The translations under genes were made by a program, and so were the position numbers. 64,000 nucleotides of DNA from Arthrobacter sp. ISL-85 (lineage in GTDB: Bacteria; Actinomycetota; Actinomycetes; Actinomycetales; Micrococcaceae): NCBI RefSeq assembly GCF_018613675.1, contig NZ_JAGGPQ010000024.1, positions 124,001 through 188,000 of the forward strand, read 5' to 3'. The notes under the pieces were generated by a model. The model was not told the origin of the DNA. It made no database searches and saw only the letters and a program-made list of their open reading frames with translations. Below, piece after piece: positions 27,698 through 36,443 of this stretch. The number at the start of each line of letters is the position of its first letter. Position 1 is the stretch's first letter.

Positions 27698-28220
27698 GCC
27701 GTAGCCAGATGACAACGGCATAGAGAACGACCCCTGCGCGGTAGGTCAGCGCGAGTTTGTCGTAGCGGGTTGCGATGGCGCGCCATTGCTTGAAGAGGCT
27801 GAAGGATCTTTCAACGGTGTTGCGGCCTTTGTAGGTGTTGGAGTCGAAGTTCACGGGGCGGCCGCCCCGTGAACCGCGGCGTTTGCGGTGCCCCTTCTGG
27901 TCGGACGGTTCAGGAATGACGGTCTTGATCTTTCGGTTCCGCAGCATCGATCGGTTCGCCCGGGACGAATACGCTTTGTCGCCCAACACGGCGTCCGGAC
28001 GGGTTCTGGCAGGGCCGCCGCCAAGGCGCGGAACTCGCAGTGCGTCCATCACGACCGGAAACATCGGAGAGTCGCCGGCCTGTCCTGGGCCGACCATCAT
28101 GGCCAGCGGACGACCTCTGCCGTCGCAGGCGTGATGAATTTTTGTGCTCAGTCCGCCCCGTGACCGGCCAATGGCGTGGTCGGACGGTTCAGCAAACAGT
28201 TTCTTGTAATTCGGGAGTTC
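27693..28220 (-). CDS. IS5-family transposase, second frame (orfB)
   Basis: This is the C-terminal part of the transposase, in the +1 frame relative to orfA. It holds the second catalytic Asp in DAVLGDKAYSSRANR and the Glu in NTVERSFSLFKQWRA, so the complete DDE set is split across the two frames. The frame is open upstream to 28553 but is used only after the shift site. If translation slips +1 on the GGGGG run (28220-28224), orfA residues 1-118 join 175 orfB residues. The alternative is an inactivating indel. Confidence 0.85.
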   Translation of the reverse strand, partial: ELPNYKKLFAEPSDHAIGRSRGGLSTKIHHACDGRGRPLAMMVGPGQAGDSPMFPVVMDALRVPRLGGGPARTRPDAVLGDKAYSSRANRSMLRNRKIKTVIPEPSDQKGHRKRRGSRGGRPVNFDSNTYKGRNTVERSFSLFKQWRAIATRYDKLALTYRAGVVLYAVVIWLRQ

Positions 28221-28575
28221 CCCCTGTGGTCCGGGGAAGGTTCGTCCCGTGCTGGTGGGCCCGGTTGATGGTCGAGTCCACCGACACCATCCAGTCGATC
28301 TGACCTGCGGCATCAGCCTCTGCCAGGAGCCTGGCGTGAATTCGATCCCAGGTTCCATCGGCGGCAAACCGACGGTGCCTCTTCCAAATCGTCTGCCACG
28401 GACCAAACTCCGCCGGCAGATCCCGCCAGGCCACGCCACAGCGATACCGGTAGATAATGCCCTCCACAACTTGCCGGTGGCCCCTAAATGGTCGACCACG
28501 GCGACCATCGGAGCTGGGCAGCAATGGCTCAATCCGGGACCACTGATCATCACTCAAGACAGAAGTACGAGACAC
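28189..28575 (-). CDS. IS5-family transposase, first frame (orfA)
   Basis: This 128-residue frame starts at GTG (MSRTSVLSDDQWSRIEPLLP) and has the typical N-terminal domain GRRGRPFRGHRQVVEGIIYR, followed by AWRDLPAEFGPWQTIWKRH. The first catalytic Asp is in MVSVDSTINRAHQHG. The frame ends shortly after a run of five G at 28220-28224 on the minus strand. Alone it cannot form the active site. Confidence 0.85.
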   Translation of the reverse strand: MSRTSVLSDDQWSRIEPLLPSSDGRRGRPFRGHRQVVEGIIYRYRCGVAWRDLPAEFGPWQTIWKRHRRFAADGTWDRIHARLLAEADAAGQIDWMVSVDSTINRAHQHGTNLPRTTGGTPELQETVC

Positions 28576-28605
28576 CCCTCAAGCATTTCAATAAGTTCGC
28601 CGCCG

Positions 28606-28622
28606 AATTAGGAGACACGCCC
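28606..28622 (-). repeat. IS right terminal inverted repeat
   Basis: Read on the minus strand this is GGGCGTGTCTC followed by CTAATT, which matches the left end. Confidence 0.9.
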
Positions 28623-29281
28623 TAGGCGCCCGGGGAACCGGGACTGGCAGCCTCGGCTCCACCCACCCCGGACCCGTCAACGTCAGCCACGTCATCGGCC
28701 GCAATCGCGTCGGGCACGAACGGTTCCGCGAACCACAGCCGGGTCTCCCCATACTTCTTCTCGGCGAACCTCGTCATCCCGTCCGGCCATCCTGGTTCCG
28801 GGGAGCGCGACGACCGTTCCACCACCACCACGGCACCGGGGGCCAGGTGCGCGGCAAGCTTCTGCAGCACGGCGGAAAGCGCCCCACCCTCCAGCGGGTA
28901 CGGCGGATCCAGGAACACCAGATCCCAGGCGGCCGTTTCAGCGGCGCGGTCCAGGAAGGGCTCTACCTTTGAGCGGTGCACGGTGACGATTTTGCGGCCC
29001 AGCACTCCATTAATGAGGTCGGCGTTGCGCTGGCACACGGCGCTGGCCTTGGCGTCCGACTCGACCAGGTCCACCGACCGCGCTCCCCTGCTGCCGCTTT
29101 CCACCCCCAGGGCGCCCGAACCGGCATACAGGTCCAGAACCCGTGCGCCGGAAATCACGTCAAACGCATCGAGGCGGGAGAACAGCGCTTCCTTCACCCG
29201 GTCCGTGGTGGGCCTGGTCAACGATCCCGGGACCGCCGCGAGCGGGGTGCCACCCGCCGCACCGGCGATGATCCTCGTCAT
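28622..29281 (-). CDS. rsmD: 16S rRNA (guanine966-N2)-methyltransferase RsmD
   Basis: This SAM-dependent methyltransferase modifies G966 of 16S rRNA in the 30S subunit. It has about 219 residues from the ATG (MTRIIAGAAGG); a GTG three codons earlier is possible. LTRPTTDRVKEALFSRL and VLDLYAGSGALGVES (SAM motif I) precede LVFLDPPYPLEGG, the NPPY-type catalytic motif. The C-terminal 35 residues are a non-conserved Ala/Gly/Asp tail. It follows recG in the same operon direction. Its TAG stop now uses one IS base. Confidence 0.95.
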   Translation of the reverse strand: MTRIIAGAAGGTPLAAVPGSLTRPTTDRVKEALFSRLDAFDVISGARVLDLYAGSGALGVESGSRGARSVDLVESDAKASAVCQRNADLINGVLGRKIVTVHRSKVEPFLDRAAETAAWDLVFLDPPYPLEGGALSAVLQKLAAHLAPGAVVVVERSSRSPEPGWPDGMTRFAEKKYGETRLWFAEPFVPDAIAADDVADVDGSGVGGAEAASPGSPGA

Positions 29282-29323
29282 GGCGCCCACCGCGACCCAG
29301 CAGCGACCAGTGCGCTTTCGTTG

Positions 29324-31594
29324 CTAACCGCGTTCAAGGAACGCCTCCTTCTCGGGGTTGAGGTACTTCTCGATCGCATCGGCCAGTTCGGGGTGGCCCG
29401 ACAGCAGCGGGTCCCCGCCAACGATCACCTGGGCGTCTTCCCGCGCCCGGGCTATCACGTCCTCGTGTTCAAGGACCCGCAGCAGCTTCAAGGTGGACCG
29501 GCCGCCGGACTGGGACGCACCGAGGATATCGCCCTCGCGCCGCAGCTTGAGGTCCTCCTGCGACAGGACAAAACCATCCGTGGTTGCGGCCACGGCTTCC
29601 AGCCGCCGCCGGCTTGGGTGGCCGGGCTCGAGGGCGGTGACCAGCAGGCAGGTCCCGGGCAGGCCGCCGCGGCCGACACGGCCGCGGAGCTGGTGCAGCT
29701 GGGAGATCCCGAACCTGTCGGCGTCCAGGATGACCATCAGGGTGGCGTTGTGGACGTCCACCCCCACCTCTATGACGGTGGTGGAGACGAGCAGCTTGAT
29801 GCGGTTGGCGGTAAACCCCGCCATGGTGTCCGTTTTCACATCGGGTTCCTGGCGCCCGTGGAGGGGAGCCAGCGGGACCCCGGTGAGCGAGGGCTCGGTG
29901 AGTAGATGGTCCACGACGGCGGTGACGGACGCCAGCTCCCGGGCCTCCTCCGTCTCCACGCCCGGTGGCGCGGCCTCCCCCGGACTGAAGTCGCCGTCGT
30001 CGTCCGTTCCAATCTTGGGACAGACAACATAAACCTGGTGGCCCGCGTCGATCTCCTCCCTGGCCCGCGCCCAGATCCGTGCTGCCCAGGCTGGATTTTC
30101 CGCGAGGCCAACGAGATGCGTGGTGATTGGCGCCCGCCCCTTGGGCAGTTCATCAAGGGTGGAGGTCTCGAGGTCACCGAACACCGTCATTGCCACGGTG
30201 CGGGGAATCGGCGTGGCGGTCATGACCAGCAGGTGCGGCGGCTTCCGGGCCTTGGCCCGCAGGGCATCGCGCTGTTCCACGCCGAAGCGGTGCTGTTCGT
30301 CCACCACGATCAGGCCAAGGTCATAGAAAGAGACGTTGTCGCTGAGCAAGGCATGGGTGCCGATGATGATCCCTGCCGTCCCGGCGGCGGCATCCAGCAT
30401 GGCTTGCTTCCGGGCGGCCGTGAGCATGGACCCGGTCAGCAGCGTGACCTGGACGGAAGGCCCGTCACCCCCGGCCAGGCCGCCCAGGAGCCCGTCGCTG
30501 GAGAGGGGACCAAGGGTCCTGCGGATGGAGTCGTAGTGCTGGGCGGCGAGCACTTCAGTAGGGGCCAGGAGCGCGGCCTGGCCGCCGGCGTCCACCACCT
30601 GCAACATGGCCCGCAGCGCCACGACGGTCTTTCCGGAGCCTACTTCGCCCTGCAGCAGCCGGTTCATGGGCGTGTCCTGCGCCAGTTCCGCGGCGAGGGT
30701 CTTGCCGACGGCGGCCTGGCCTGCCGTGAGCGTGAACGGCAGGTTTTGGTCGAAGGCGGCAAGGATGCCTTCGCTGAGGGGGCGCCGTGCGGTGGCTTCC
30801 TCCGCGGCGAGCTGGGCCCGGCGCCGGGCGAGTGCTGACTGCAGCACCAGGGCTTCCTGGTAACGGAACCGGTCGCGTGCACGCTTCCAGTCGCCAGCGG
30901 TTTCAGGCATGTGTATGAGGCGGTAGGCGTTCGCCACGGGCAGGAAGCTTTCCCTCGCTGCGACCGCCGGAGGAACCGGGTCCGGCACCGAGCCAAGGTC
31001 CGAGGTCTCGAGCAGCGTGGAGACCACCTTATGGATCTTCCAGCTGGGCAGCTTGGCCGTGGCCGGATAGACCGGAATGGGCATGGCCGCGAGTTTTTCG
31101 GGGTCCTGCCCGCCGTCGCTGAACGGGTCTTCGTCCAGGAGCTGGAAGTCCGGGTTGGTGAGGCCAAGCTTTCCCTTGAAGCTGGTAACCCTGCCCGAAA
31201 ACAAGGCGCGGCGTCCCTGCAGGAGTTCGTTTTTCGCCTTGAACCCGTTGAAGAAGCTGATTTTGAGGGTGCCGGGAACTTTGCCGGTGTAATCCCGGCC
31301 ACCCACCAGCCGCAGCCCCTGCTGCCCGTCGTCGTCGGAAACAATGACGTCGGTGATGGTTCCCCGCCGTGCCTGCATGTGGCGGGTGCTGCTGGATAGA
31401 ACGCGGGCAATGAGGGTGACTTCCTCGTCCAGCGGCAGCTCCGTGATGGGCGTCAATTCACCGCGGCTCATGTAGCGGCGCGGGAAATAGTTGAGGAGGC
31501 CTTCCACAGTGGTGATGCCGAGATGTTTCTCAATGACCGCCGCCGAACGCTTCCCGATCCGCCGCTCCAGGGCCAGCTCCAGCTCAGCGTTCAT
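29324..31594 (-). CDS. recG: ATP-dependent DNA helicase RecG
   Basis: This branch-migration helicase reverses stalled forks and processes recombination intermediates. The 756-residue protein has an N-terminal wedge (OB) domain at about 60-170. Helicase motif I is LLQGEVGSGKTVVAL, motif II is VVDEQHRFGVEQRD, motif III is LVMTATPIPRT. The C-terminal motifs VSTTVIEVGVDVHNATLM and QLRGRVGRGGLPG follow, and then the TRG region. Its start overlaps the DAK2 gene by 11 bases. The acidic insert around DDDGDFSPGEAAPP is a lineage-specific loop. Confidence 0.97.
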   Translation of the reverse strand: MNAELELALERRIGKRSAAVIEKHLGITTVEGLLNYFPRRYMSRGELTPITELPLDEEVTLIARVLSSSTRHMQARRGTITDVIVSDDDGQQGLRLVGGRDYTGKVPGTLKISFFNGFKAKNELLQGRRALFSGRVTSFKGKLGLTNPDFQLLDEDPFSDGGQDPEKLAAMPIPVYPATAKLPSWKIHKVVSTLLETSDLGSVPDPVPPAVAARESFLPVANAYRLIHMPETAGDWKRARDRFRYQEALVLQSALARRRAQLAAEEATARRPLSEGILAAFDQNLPFTLTAGQAAVGKTLAAELAQDTPMNRLLQGEVGSGKTVVALRAMLQVVDAGGQAALLAPTEVLAAQHYDSIRRTLGPLSSDGLLGGLAGGDGPSVQVTLLTGSMLTAARKQAMLDAAAGTAGIIIGTHALLSDNVSFYDLGLIVVDEQHRFGVEQRDALRAKARKPPHLLVMTATPIPRTVAMTVFGDLETSTLDELPKGRAPITTHLVGLAENPAWAARIWARAREEIDAGHQVYVVCPKIGTDDDGDFSPGEAAPPGVETEEARELASVTAVVDHLLTEPSLTGVPLAPLHGRQEPDVKTDTMAGFTANRIKLLVSTTVIEVGVDVHNATLMVILDADRFGISQLHQLRGRVGRGGLPGTCLLVTALEPGHPSRRRLEAVAATTDGFVLSQEDLKLRREGDILGASQSGGRSTLKLLRVLEHEDVIARAREDAQVIVGGDPLLSGHPELADAIEKYLNPEKEAFLERG

Positions 31595-32603
31595 GCCCGC
31601 CGGTGTTCACCGCATCCGTATCCGGGTCCCGGGGCAGCGCCAGTTCGCTGATGCTGATCTGGGAAGGTTCGCCCAGCGACCGGATGATTTCTACCGCCGG
31701 GGCGGCGTCCGGCACGTGCACGTGCACCCGCCACCGGTAGTTGCCTTCAGCGTCCGGCCCGTTGCCCACCTGGCTCATGATGACTGACTCACCAATCTCA
31801 TCCAGCCGCTGCCGGAGGGTGGCGGCGTTCAGGGGCGAAAGGTTGATGGTGCACATGACTTCCACGCCGTCGTCGTCCGGCATGGAGGTATGGATGTGGG
31901 GATCGGAGACGTCGTAGCCGTGCAGCCCATCAAGGAGCTCACCCTGCAATTCCTCCCCCATGACGGCCGAGCGGAGGCAGTCGAGGATCAGCAGCATCCC
32001 CACCCCGCCCGCATCCACCACCCGGGCGGACTGAAGCGCATCGAGCTGCTCCTCGGTGTGGATTACTGCCGCCAGGGCTCCCTCCACCGCTGCGTCCAGC
32101 GCAAGGCCCAGGGCATGGTTGCTGTCATCGCCGTCCTGGCCCGCGTCGACGGCCGCAGCGGCACGGGCGGCAGCCTCCATGACTGAAAGCATGGTTCCCG
32201 GAACGGGATCACTCAGGGCCGACCAGGCGCGGATCTGCGCGCGGTTCAGGGCCGCCGACAGGAGCGTGGACGTCAAGCGGGTATGTCCGGCCAGCGGTTC
32301 AGCCGCAGCACACAGGAATACCGAAAACAGGGTGCCGGAATTTCCCCTGGCCTCTTCCATGGCTGCCTGCCCTGCAATGGAAAGGACTTCCCCGACGTCG
32401 ACTGGCGCCGGCTGGTCTGGATCCAACACCAGCGAACGTGCGGCGGCGCGGACCGTGAGGTAGAGGTTAGTGCCGGTATCGCCGTCGGCCACCGGGAAGA
32501 TGTTGATGGCGTTGAGCCGGTCGCTGTGGTTACCCAGGGCAGTTTCAGCCTTGCCCAGCCACCTCCTCATCGCCAGCGCGTTGGCGGCAACTTTAGTGTG
32601 CAA
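31584..32603 (-). CDS. DAK2-domain protein, short FakA/YloV relative
   Basis: A 339-residue protein, starting at TTG. The N-terminal 200 residues are a DhaL/DAK2 kinase domain: NAINIFPVADGDTGTNLYLT is the nucleotide-metal motif, and ARGNSGTLFSVFL and DAGGVGMLLIL are family hallmarks. Full FakA/YloV fatty-acid kinases continue to about 550 residues with a middle and a DegV-like C-terminal region. This one ends after roughly one extra domain (EVMCTINLSPLNAATLRQRL, then VHVHVPD). It overlaps thiL by 11 bases and recG by 11, so the three are coupled. A fatty-acid kinase role is plausible but unproven. Confidence 0.85.
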   Translation of the reverse strand: MHTKVAANALAMRRWLGKAETALGNHSDRLNAINIFPVADGDTGTNLYLTVRAAARSLVLDPDQPAPVDVGEVLSIAGQAAMEEARGNSGTLFSVFLCAAAEPLAGHTRLTSTLLSAALNRAQIRAWSALSDPVPGTMLSVMEAAARAAAAVDAGQDGDDSNHALGLALDAAVEGALAAVIHTEEQLDALQSARVVDAGGVGMLLILDCLRSAVMGEELQGELLDGLHGYDVSDPHIHTSMPDDDGVEVMCTINLSPLNAATLRQRLDEIGESVIMSQVGNGPDAEGNYRWRVHVHVPDAAPAVEIIRSLGEPSQISISELALPRDPDTDAVNTGGHER

Positions 32604-33639
32604 AGTGATCCCATCCCCCGGTGTCCGCGGCCCGGCCAGCTATCAGGACACCCGGGCCTTCGTCGGTACCGAGTGCATGTATCGAGCCTAGCGCAGTGAA
32701 TCCGCGTGGCAGCTGAACGTCCGCAGGGAATGTGGCCAGCAGCCCGTGGTCCTCACCGCCGCCGAGCACCCACTGTGCGGCATCCGCTCCCAGCCGTCCC
32801 GCAGCGGGGGCCAGGACGTCCGCCAACCGGGTAAGCATCGCTGGATCGAGGGCGACGTTCACCTTGCTGGCGGTGGCAAGCCGCTTCCCGTCGCGCAAAA
32901 GTCCGTCCGAAATATCAAGCATTGCGGTGGCGCCCGCGGCCCGGGCGTCAGGCCCCGCTTCCAACGGGGGCCGCGGGCGGCACTGAAGGTCGATGAAGGC
33001 ATGCTCTGCGGGGGTAAGGGTGTCCAGGGCAACGCCCGATTCGAGCAGGGCCAGGCCCGCCGCCGCATGGCCAACCGTTCCGGCCAGCGCGAGGATGTCC
33101 CCCGGCCGGGCACCGGACCGGAGCACCGGTCGGCCGCCGTCGAGGGTTCCCAGGACCGCCGCGGTCACCGAAATTTCCCGGCCCCGGCCAAGGTCGCCGC
33201 CCGCCACGGAACAGTGGACTGCCCCGAGTTCCCGGATTCCGGCCGTCAGCCCGTCCGCCAGGTCCTCCACCCAGCGCACCGGCGTGTCAACGGGGAGGGT
33301 GAGGCTGACCACCATGGATGTTGCCTGCGCGCCCATGGCGTTGATGTCGCTGAGGTTCTGTGCTGCGGCCTTCCAGCCGACATCGAATCCGGTGGTGCGG
33401 TAGCCGTTGGGCCACAGGAGCCGGAAATCCTGGTCCTGGACCTGGGTGTCGATGCTGATGACGGTCTTTCCGTCCGGGGCCGAAACGATGGCGGCGTCGT
33501 CTCCCGGCCCGAGCAGGGTGCTTGCGGCGTGGCCACCTTCCATACGCAGGCGCGGAAAGATCCGTGCCAGCAGGTCGGCTTCGGAAAGTCCGGCCACGGT
33601 GGGCTGGCGGTCAACGCGGTTACGCAGGTCTTCAGGCAC
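32593..33639 (-). CDS. thiL: thiamine-monophosphate kinase ThiL
   Basis: ThiL phosphorylates thiamine monophosphate to thiamine diphosphate, the ligand of the riboswitch before thiC. It has 348 residues from GTG. LLGPGDDAAIVSAP is the N-terminal metal motif, followed by SIDTQVQDQDFR and FDVGWKAAAQNLSDINAMGA. VAGGDLGRGREISVTAAVLG, MLDISDGLLRD and WVLGGGEDHGLLATF complete the AIR-synthase fold signature. It is first in the thiL-DAK2-recG-rsmD run, and its 3' end overlaps DAK2 by 11 bases. Confidence 0.95.
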   Translation of the reverse strand: MPEDLRNRVDRQPTVAGLSEADLLARIFPRLRMEGGHAASTLLGPGDDAAIVSAPDGKTVISIDTQVQDQDFRLLWPNGYRTTGFDVGWKAAAQNLSDINAMGAQATSMVVSLTLPVDTPVRWVEDLADGLTAGIRELGAVHCSVAGGDLGRGREISVTAAVLGTLDGGRPVLRSGARPGDILALAGTVGHAAAGLALLESGVALDTLTPAEHAFIDLQCRPRPPLEAGPDARAAGATAMLDISDGLLRDGKRLATASKVNVALDPAMLTRLADVLAPAAGRLGADAAQWVLGGGEDHGLLATFPADVQLPRGFTALGSIHALGTDEGPGVLIAGRAADTGGWDHFAH

Positions 33640-33708
33640 GCCACTACGCTACCGCGAGCGGCCGACATTGTGTCCGGACGGGGACGGCGGCGGCGATAGG
33701 CTGGAACC

Positions 33709-34212
33709 ATGCACCATCCCCAGCTGCCCCTGTCCGCCCGTGCCGCCAGGATGGCGATGGTTGGCGGGATCGCCGCCCTGTCCTTGACTGCCTGCTCCCC
33801 CACGGTGGACGTCACAGCTGCCAAGGATGCCGCCAACCCGGCCTGCGCACCGATGATGGTGGCCCTGCCGGATGCCATTGGTGATTCGCGGTTGCGAAAG
33901 ACCAACAGCCAAGCCACCGCAGCCTGGGGCGATCCCTCCGTGGTTATCCTTCGCTGCGGCGTCAACGTCCCCGGGCCGACGACGGACCGCTGCGTCACCG
34001 TTAACGGCGTCGACTGGGTCATCAAAGAGGGCGACCCGGTGTGGACGCTGACTACCTACGGACGTGAACCGGCCACGGAGATTCTCATGGATCCGGACAA
34101 GATCAGCTCCGCGACAGTGCTGGCGGATCTGGCAGCAGCAGCGGCCAAGGTGCCGTCGTCACGAAACTGCGTGGGCCAGGAGGACTTGCAGAACCTGCCG
34201 CAAAGCCAGTAG
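33709..34212 (+). CDS. DUF3515 lipoprotein
   Basis: A 167-residue exported protein of the actinobacterial DUF3515 family, function unknown. A hydrophobic segment (MAMVGGIAALSLTACSP) ends in a lipobox with the lipidated Cys at about residue 29. The mature part contains PACAPMMVALPDAIGDSRLR and later RCGVNVPGPTTDRCVTVNGV. Two further Cys pairs could form disulfides outside the membrane. It is divergent from thiL and convergent with ddl. Genes of this family often lie beside ddl or thiL. Confidence 0.88.
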   Translation: MHHPQLPLSARAARMAMVGGIAALSLTACSPTVDVTAAKDAANPACAPMMVALPDAIGDSRLRKTNSQATAAWGDPSVVILRCGVNVPGPTTDRCVTVNGVDWVIKEGDPVWTLTTYGREPATEILMDPDKISSATVLADLAAAAAKVPSSRNCVGQEDLQNLPQSQ

Positions 34213-34242
34213 CAGCGGCAGGTTCCGGCACCGTGGTGGGGA

Positions 34243-35391
34243 TCAGCGGAGGCCGGTGCTGCGGTTCAGTGCCAGGTAGATCAGCTCGTCGATCAGGTCG
34301 GCGTAGCCCAGTCCTGAGGCTGCCCACATCTGCGGATACATGCTCTTGGGCGTGAAGCCGGGCATGGTGTTGATCTCATTGATGATCAACTCGCCCTCGG
34401 GGGTGTAGAAGAAGTCCACGCGGCTCAGTCCCTCGGCACCAACTGCGTCAAAAGCGGCGGCAGCCAGCTCCCGGACCCGTGAGATCGCTTCCGCCGGGAT
34501 GTTGGCAGGGCAGCTCAGGGCTGCGGCGTCATCCTCCACGTACTTGGCATTGAAGTCGTAGAACTCGTGGGTTCCCCCCGATACGGAGATTTCGCCGGGC
34601 ATCGATGTCCGCGGCGCATCCGTTCCCCTGCCTTCCAGGACAGCGCACTCGATTTCGCGGCCGATGATTCCGGCTTCGATCACAAGTTTGAGGTCATGGC
34701 GGCGGGCTTCCTCGATGGCGGCGTCCAGCTCCTCGAGGGAGTCGACTTTCGAGATGCCCATGGAGGAACCTGCCCGGGCCGGCTTGACGAACACGGGGAA
34801 CCCCAGCCGGTCCACCTGTTTCCGCACAGCTTCGGGGTCCTTGCGCCACTGCCGGTCGGACACGGCCACATACGGGCCAACATGCAGCCCGGCGGCTTCG
34901 AAGACCACCTTCATATAGTGCTTGTCCATGCCGACGGCGGACGCCAGGACTCCGGCGCCCACGTAGCGGGTGTCGGAAAGCTCGAGCAGCCCCTGGATGG
35001 TGCCGTCCTCCCCAAAGGGGCCATGCAGCAGCGGAAAGACCACGTCAACGGTGCCCAGTTCCTGCGGAACCTGGTTGGGCGCTGCCACGATCAGCTGGTG
35101 TTCCCCGCCGATTTCAGCCAGGGTGACCGTCTGCGGCGAAGGCACGACCTCCGGGAGGGACGATGCCGAAAGTGACCACTGGCCGGTATCAGCTGGGGCA
35201 AGGACCCACTGGCCGGTCTTGGCAATCCCGATGGGAATGACCTCGTATTTGTCCTTGTTGATGGCACCCAGCACACCTGCCGCCGTTACGCAGCTCACGG
35301 CGTGCTCGCTGGAGCGGCCGCCGAAGAGCACTGCCACGCGCGGCTTCCTGGTGGTGGCCGTTTGACCTGTGGTGGGTTCGTCTTGGGACAT
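34243..35391 (-). CDS. ddl: D-alanine--D-alanine ligase
   Basis: An ATP-grasp ligase that forms the D-Ala-D-Ala dipeptide for peptidoglycan. It has 382 residues. VAVLFGGRSSEHAVSCVTA is the N-terminal signature, FPLLHGPFGEDGTIQGLLEL the second, and FVKPARAGSSMGISKV the ATP-grasp. INEINTMPGFTPKSMYPQMW closes the active site. It lies 2 bases downstream of gpsA and is part of a murA-plsC-gpsA-ddl run that mixes wall and lipid genes. Confidence 0.97.
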   Translation of the reverse strand: MSQDEPTTGQTATTRKPRVAVLFGGRSSEHAVSCVTAAGVLGAINKDKYEVIPIGIAKTGQWVLAPADTGQWSLSASSLPEVVPSPQTVTLAEIGGEHQLIVAAPNQVPQELGTVDVVFPLLHGPFGEDGTIQGLLELSDTRYVGAGVLASAVGMDKHYMKVVFEAAGLHVGPYVAVSDRQWRKDPEAVRKQVDRLGFPVFVKPARAGSSMGISKVDSLEELDAAIEEARRHDLKLVIEAGIIGREIECAVLEGRGTDAPRTSMPGEISVSGGTHEFYDFNAKYVEDDAAALSCPANIPAEAISRVRELAAAAFDAVGAEGLSRVDFFYTPEGELIINEINTMPGFTPKSMYPQMWAASGLGYADLIDELIYLALNRSTGLR

Positions 35392-35393
35392 TT

Positions 35394-36443
35394 TCAGTAA
35401 TCGCCTTCAGGTTTCAATTCCCGGGACAGCAGAACCGGCCCCAGTTGGTCAACGGACAGCTTGCCTGCCAGCACCGCCACGACGGCGGCAGTGATGGGCA
35501 TCTCGACGCCGAGCTTACCGGCAAGTTCATGCACAGCCTGGCCGGATTTGATGCCTTCGGCGGTCTGGGTCATCTTCCGGCCCACCTCCTCCAGCGTCAG
35601 GCCCTGGCCCAGCAGCCGGCCGGCAGTGTGGTTCCGGGACAACGGGGAAGAGCAGGTTGCCACGAGGTCGCCAAGTCCGGCGAGCCCGGCCATGGTCTTC
35701 GCGTCGCCGCCCAATGCCAGCGCCAGGCGCGATGTTTCCGCCAGCCCCCGGGTTATCACCGAGGCCTTGGTGTTGTCCCCCATCTGCTTGCCCTCACAGA
35801 TGCCAACGGCCAGGGCGATCACGTTCTTGACGATGCCGCCAATTTCGACGCCGACAACATCCGCTGTGGTGTATGGCCGGAAGTAGGGGGCGGTGCAGCT
35901 CCTGGCGAGCCAGCCCGCCGTCGCCGAGTCGGTGCAGGCCACCACTGACGCGGTAGGCTCCCCGCGCGCAATTTCCATGGCCAGGTTGGGTCCGGAGACG
36001 ACCGCGATGCGTTCCATGGGCAGGTCCAGCTCCTGGCCGATAACCTCGCTCATCCGCGCGTCCGTCCCCAGCTCCAGGCCTTTCATGAGTGAGACGACGA
36101 CGGCCCCGGGGGCAATCATGTCCTTCCACTCCCGCAGTTGGGGGCGCAGTGACTGGGCCGGAACGGCCACCACCACGAGTTCTGCTCCTGCCAGGACCTC
36201 CCGGATGTCGGTGGACGCTGTGATGGCCTCCGGCAGGACGATGTCCTTGAGGTAGTCGCTGTTGCGGTGCCTGGTGTTGATCTCCTCCACCACTTCGGCG
36301 CGCCTGCCCCACAGCTTGATGGCTCGCGGGGTACCGGTGGCGGTGGCGGCATCCGCCAGGATCTTTGCGAACGTTGTCCCCCATGATCCTGCGCCGAGGA
36401 CGGCCACCGTACGGGCCGCTCCCGGCTTTCGGTCAGCGGTCAC
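35394..36443 (-). CDS. gpsA: glycerol-3-phosphate dehydrogenase [NAD(P)+]
   Basis: GpsA makes sn-glycerol-3-phosphate from dihydroxyacetone phosphate for phospholipid synthesis. It has 349 residues from GTG. TVAVLGAGSWGTTFAKILAD is the nucleotide site, then VVVAVPAQSLR and SLMKGLELGTDARMSEV. The catalytic Lys is in GIVKNVIALAVGICEG, followed by GLGDLVATCSSPLSRNHTAG. Its GTG overlaps the plsC stop in GTGA, so it is coupled to the next lipid-pathway step. Confidence 0.97.
   Translation of the reverse strand: MTADRKPGAARTVAVLGAGSWGTTFAKILADAATATGTPRAIKLWGRRAEVVEEINTRHRNSDYLKDIVLPEAITASTDIREVLAGAELVVVAVPAQSLRPQLREWKDMIAPGAVVVSLMKGLELGTDARMSEVIGQELDLPMERIAVVSGPNLAMEIARGEPTASVVACTDSATAGWLARSCTAPYFRPYTTADVVGVEIGGIVKNVIALAVGICEGKQMGDNTKASVITRGLAETSRLALALGGDAKTMAGLAGLGDLVATCSSPLSRNHTAGRLLGQGLTLEEVGRKMTQTAEGIKSGQAVHELAGKLGVEMPITAAVVAVLAGKLSVDQLGPVLLSRELKPEGDY

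Larger units (their letters stand above)
27681..28622 (-). mobile_element. IS5-family insertion sequence, 942 bp
   Basis: The ends are imperfect inverted repeats: GGGCGTGTCTCTTTATT from 27681, and GGGCGTGTCTCCTAATT read inward from 28622, with 15 of 17 bases matching. The flanking TA at 27679-27680 and 28623-28624 is the target duplication, within an original CTAG. Two reading frames encode a DDE transposase. Size, short TA duplication and split frame fit the IS427 group of IS5. The element sits exactly between the stop codons of two convergent genes. Confidence 0.93.

Noticed and set aside
27693..28575. IS element counted as a simple dead pseudogene
   Set aside because: Both inverted repeats, all three catalytic residues and a plausible slip site are present, so it may be active.
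31584..31594. The 11-base overlap between recG and the DAK2 gene as a frameshift or fusion
   Set aside because: Both frames have proper starts and ends and homologues are separate, so it is ordinary translational coupling.
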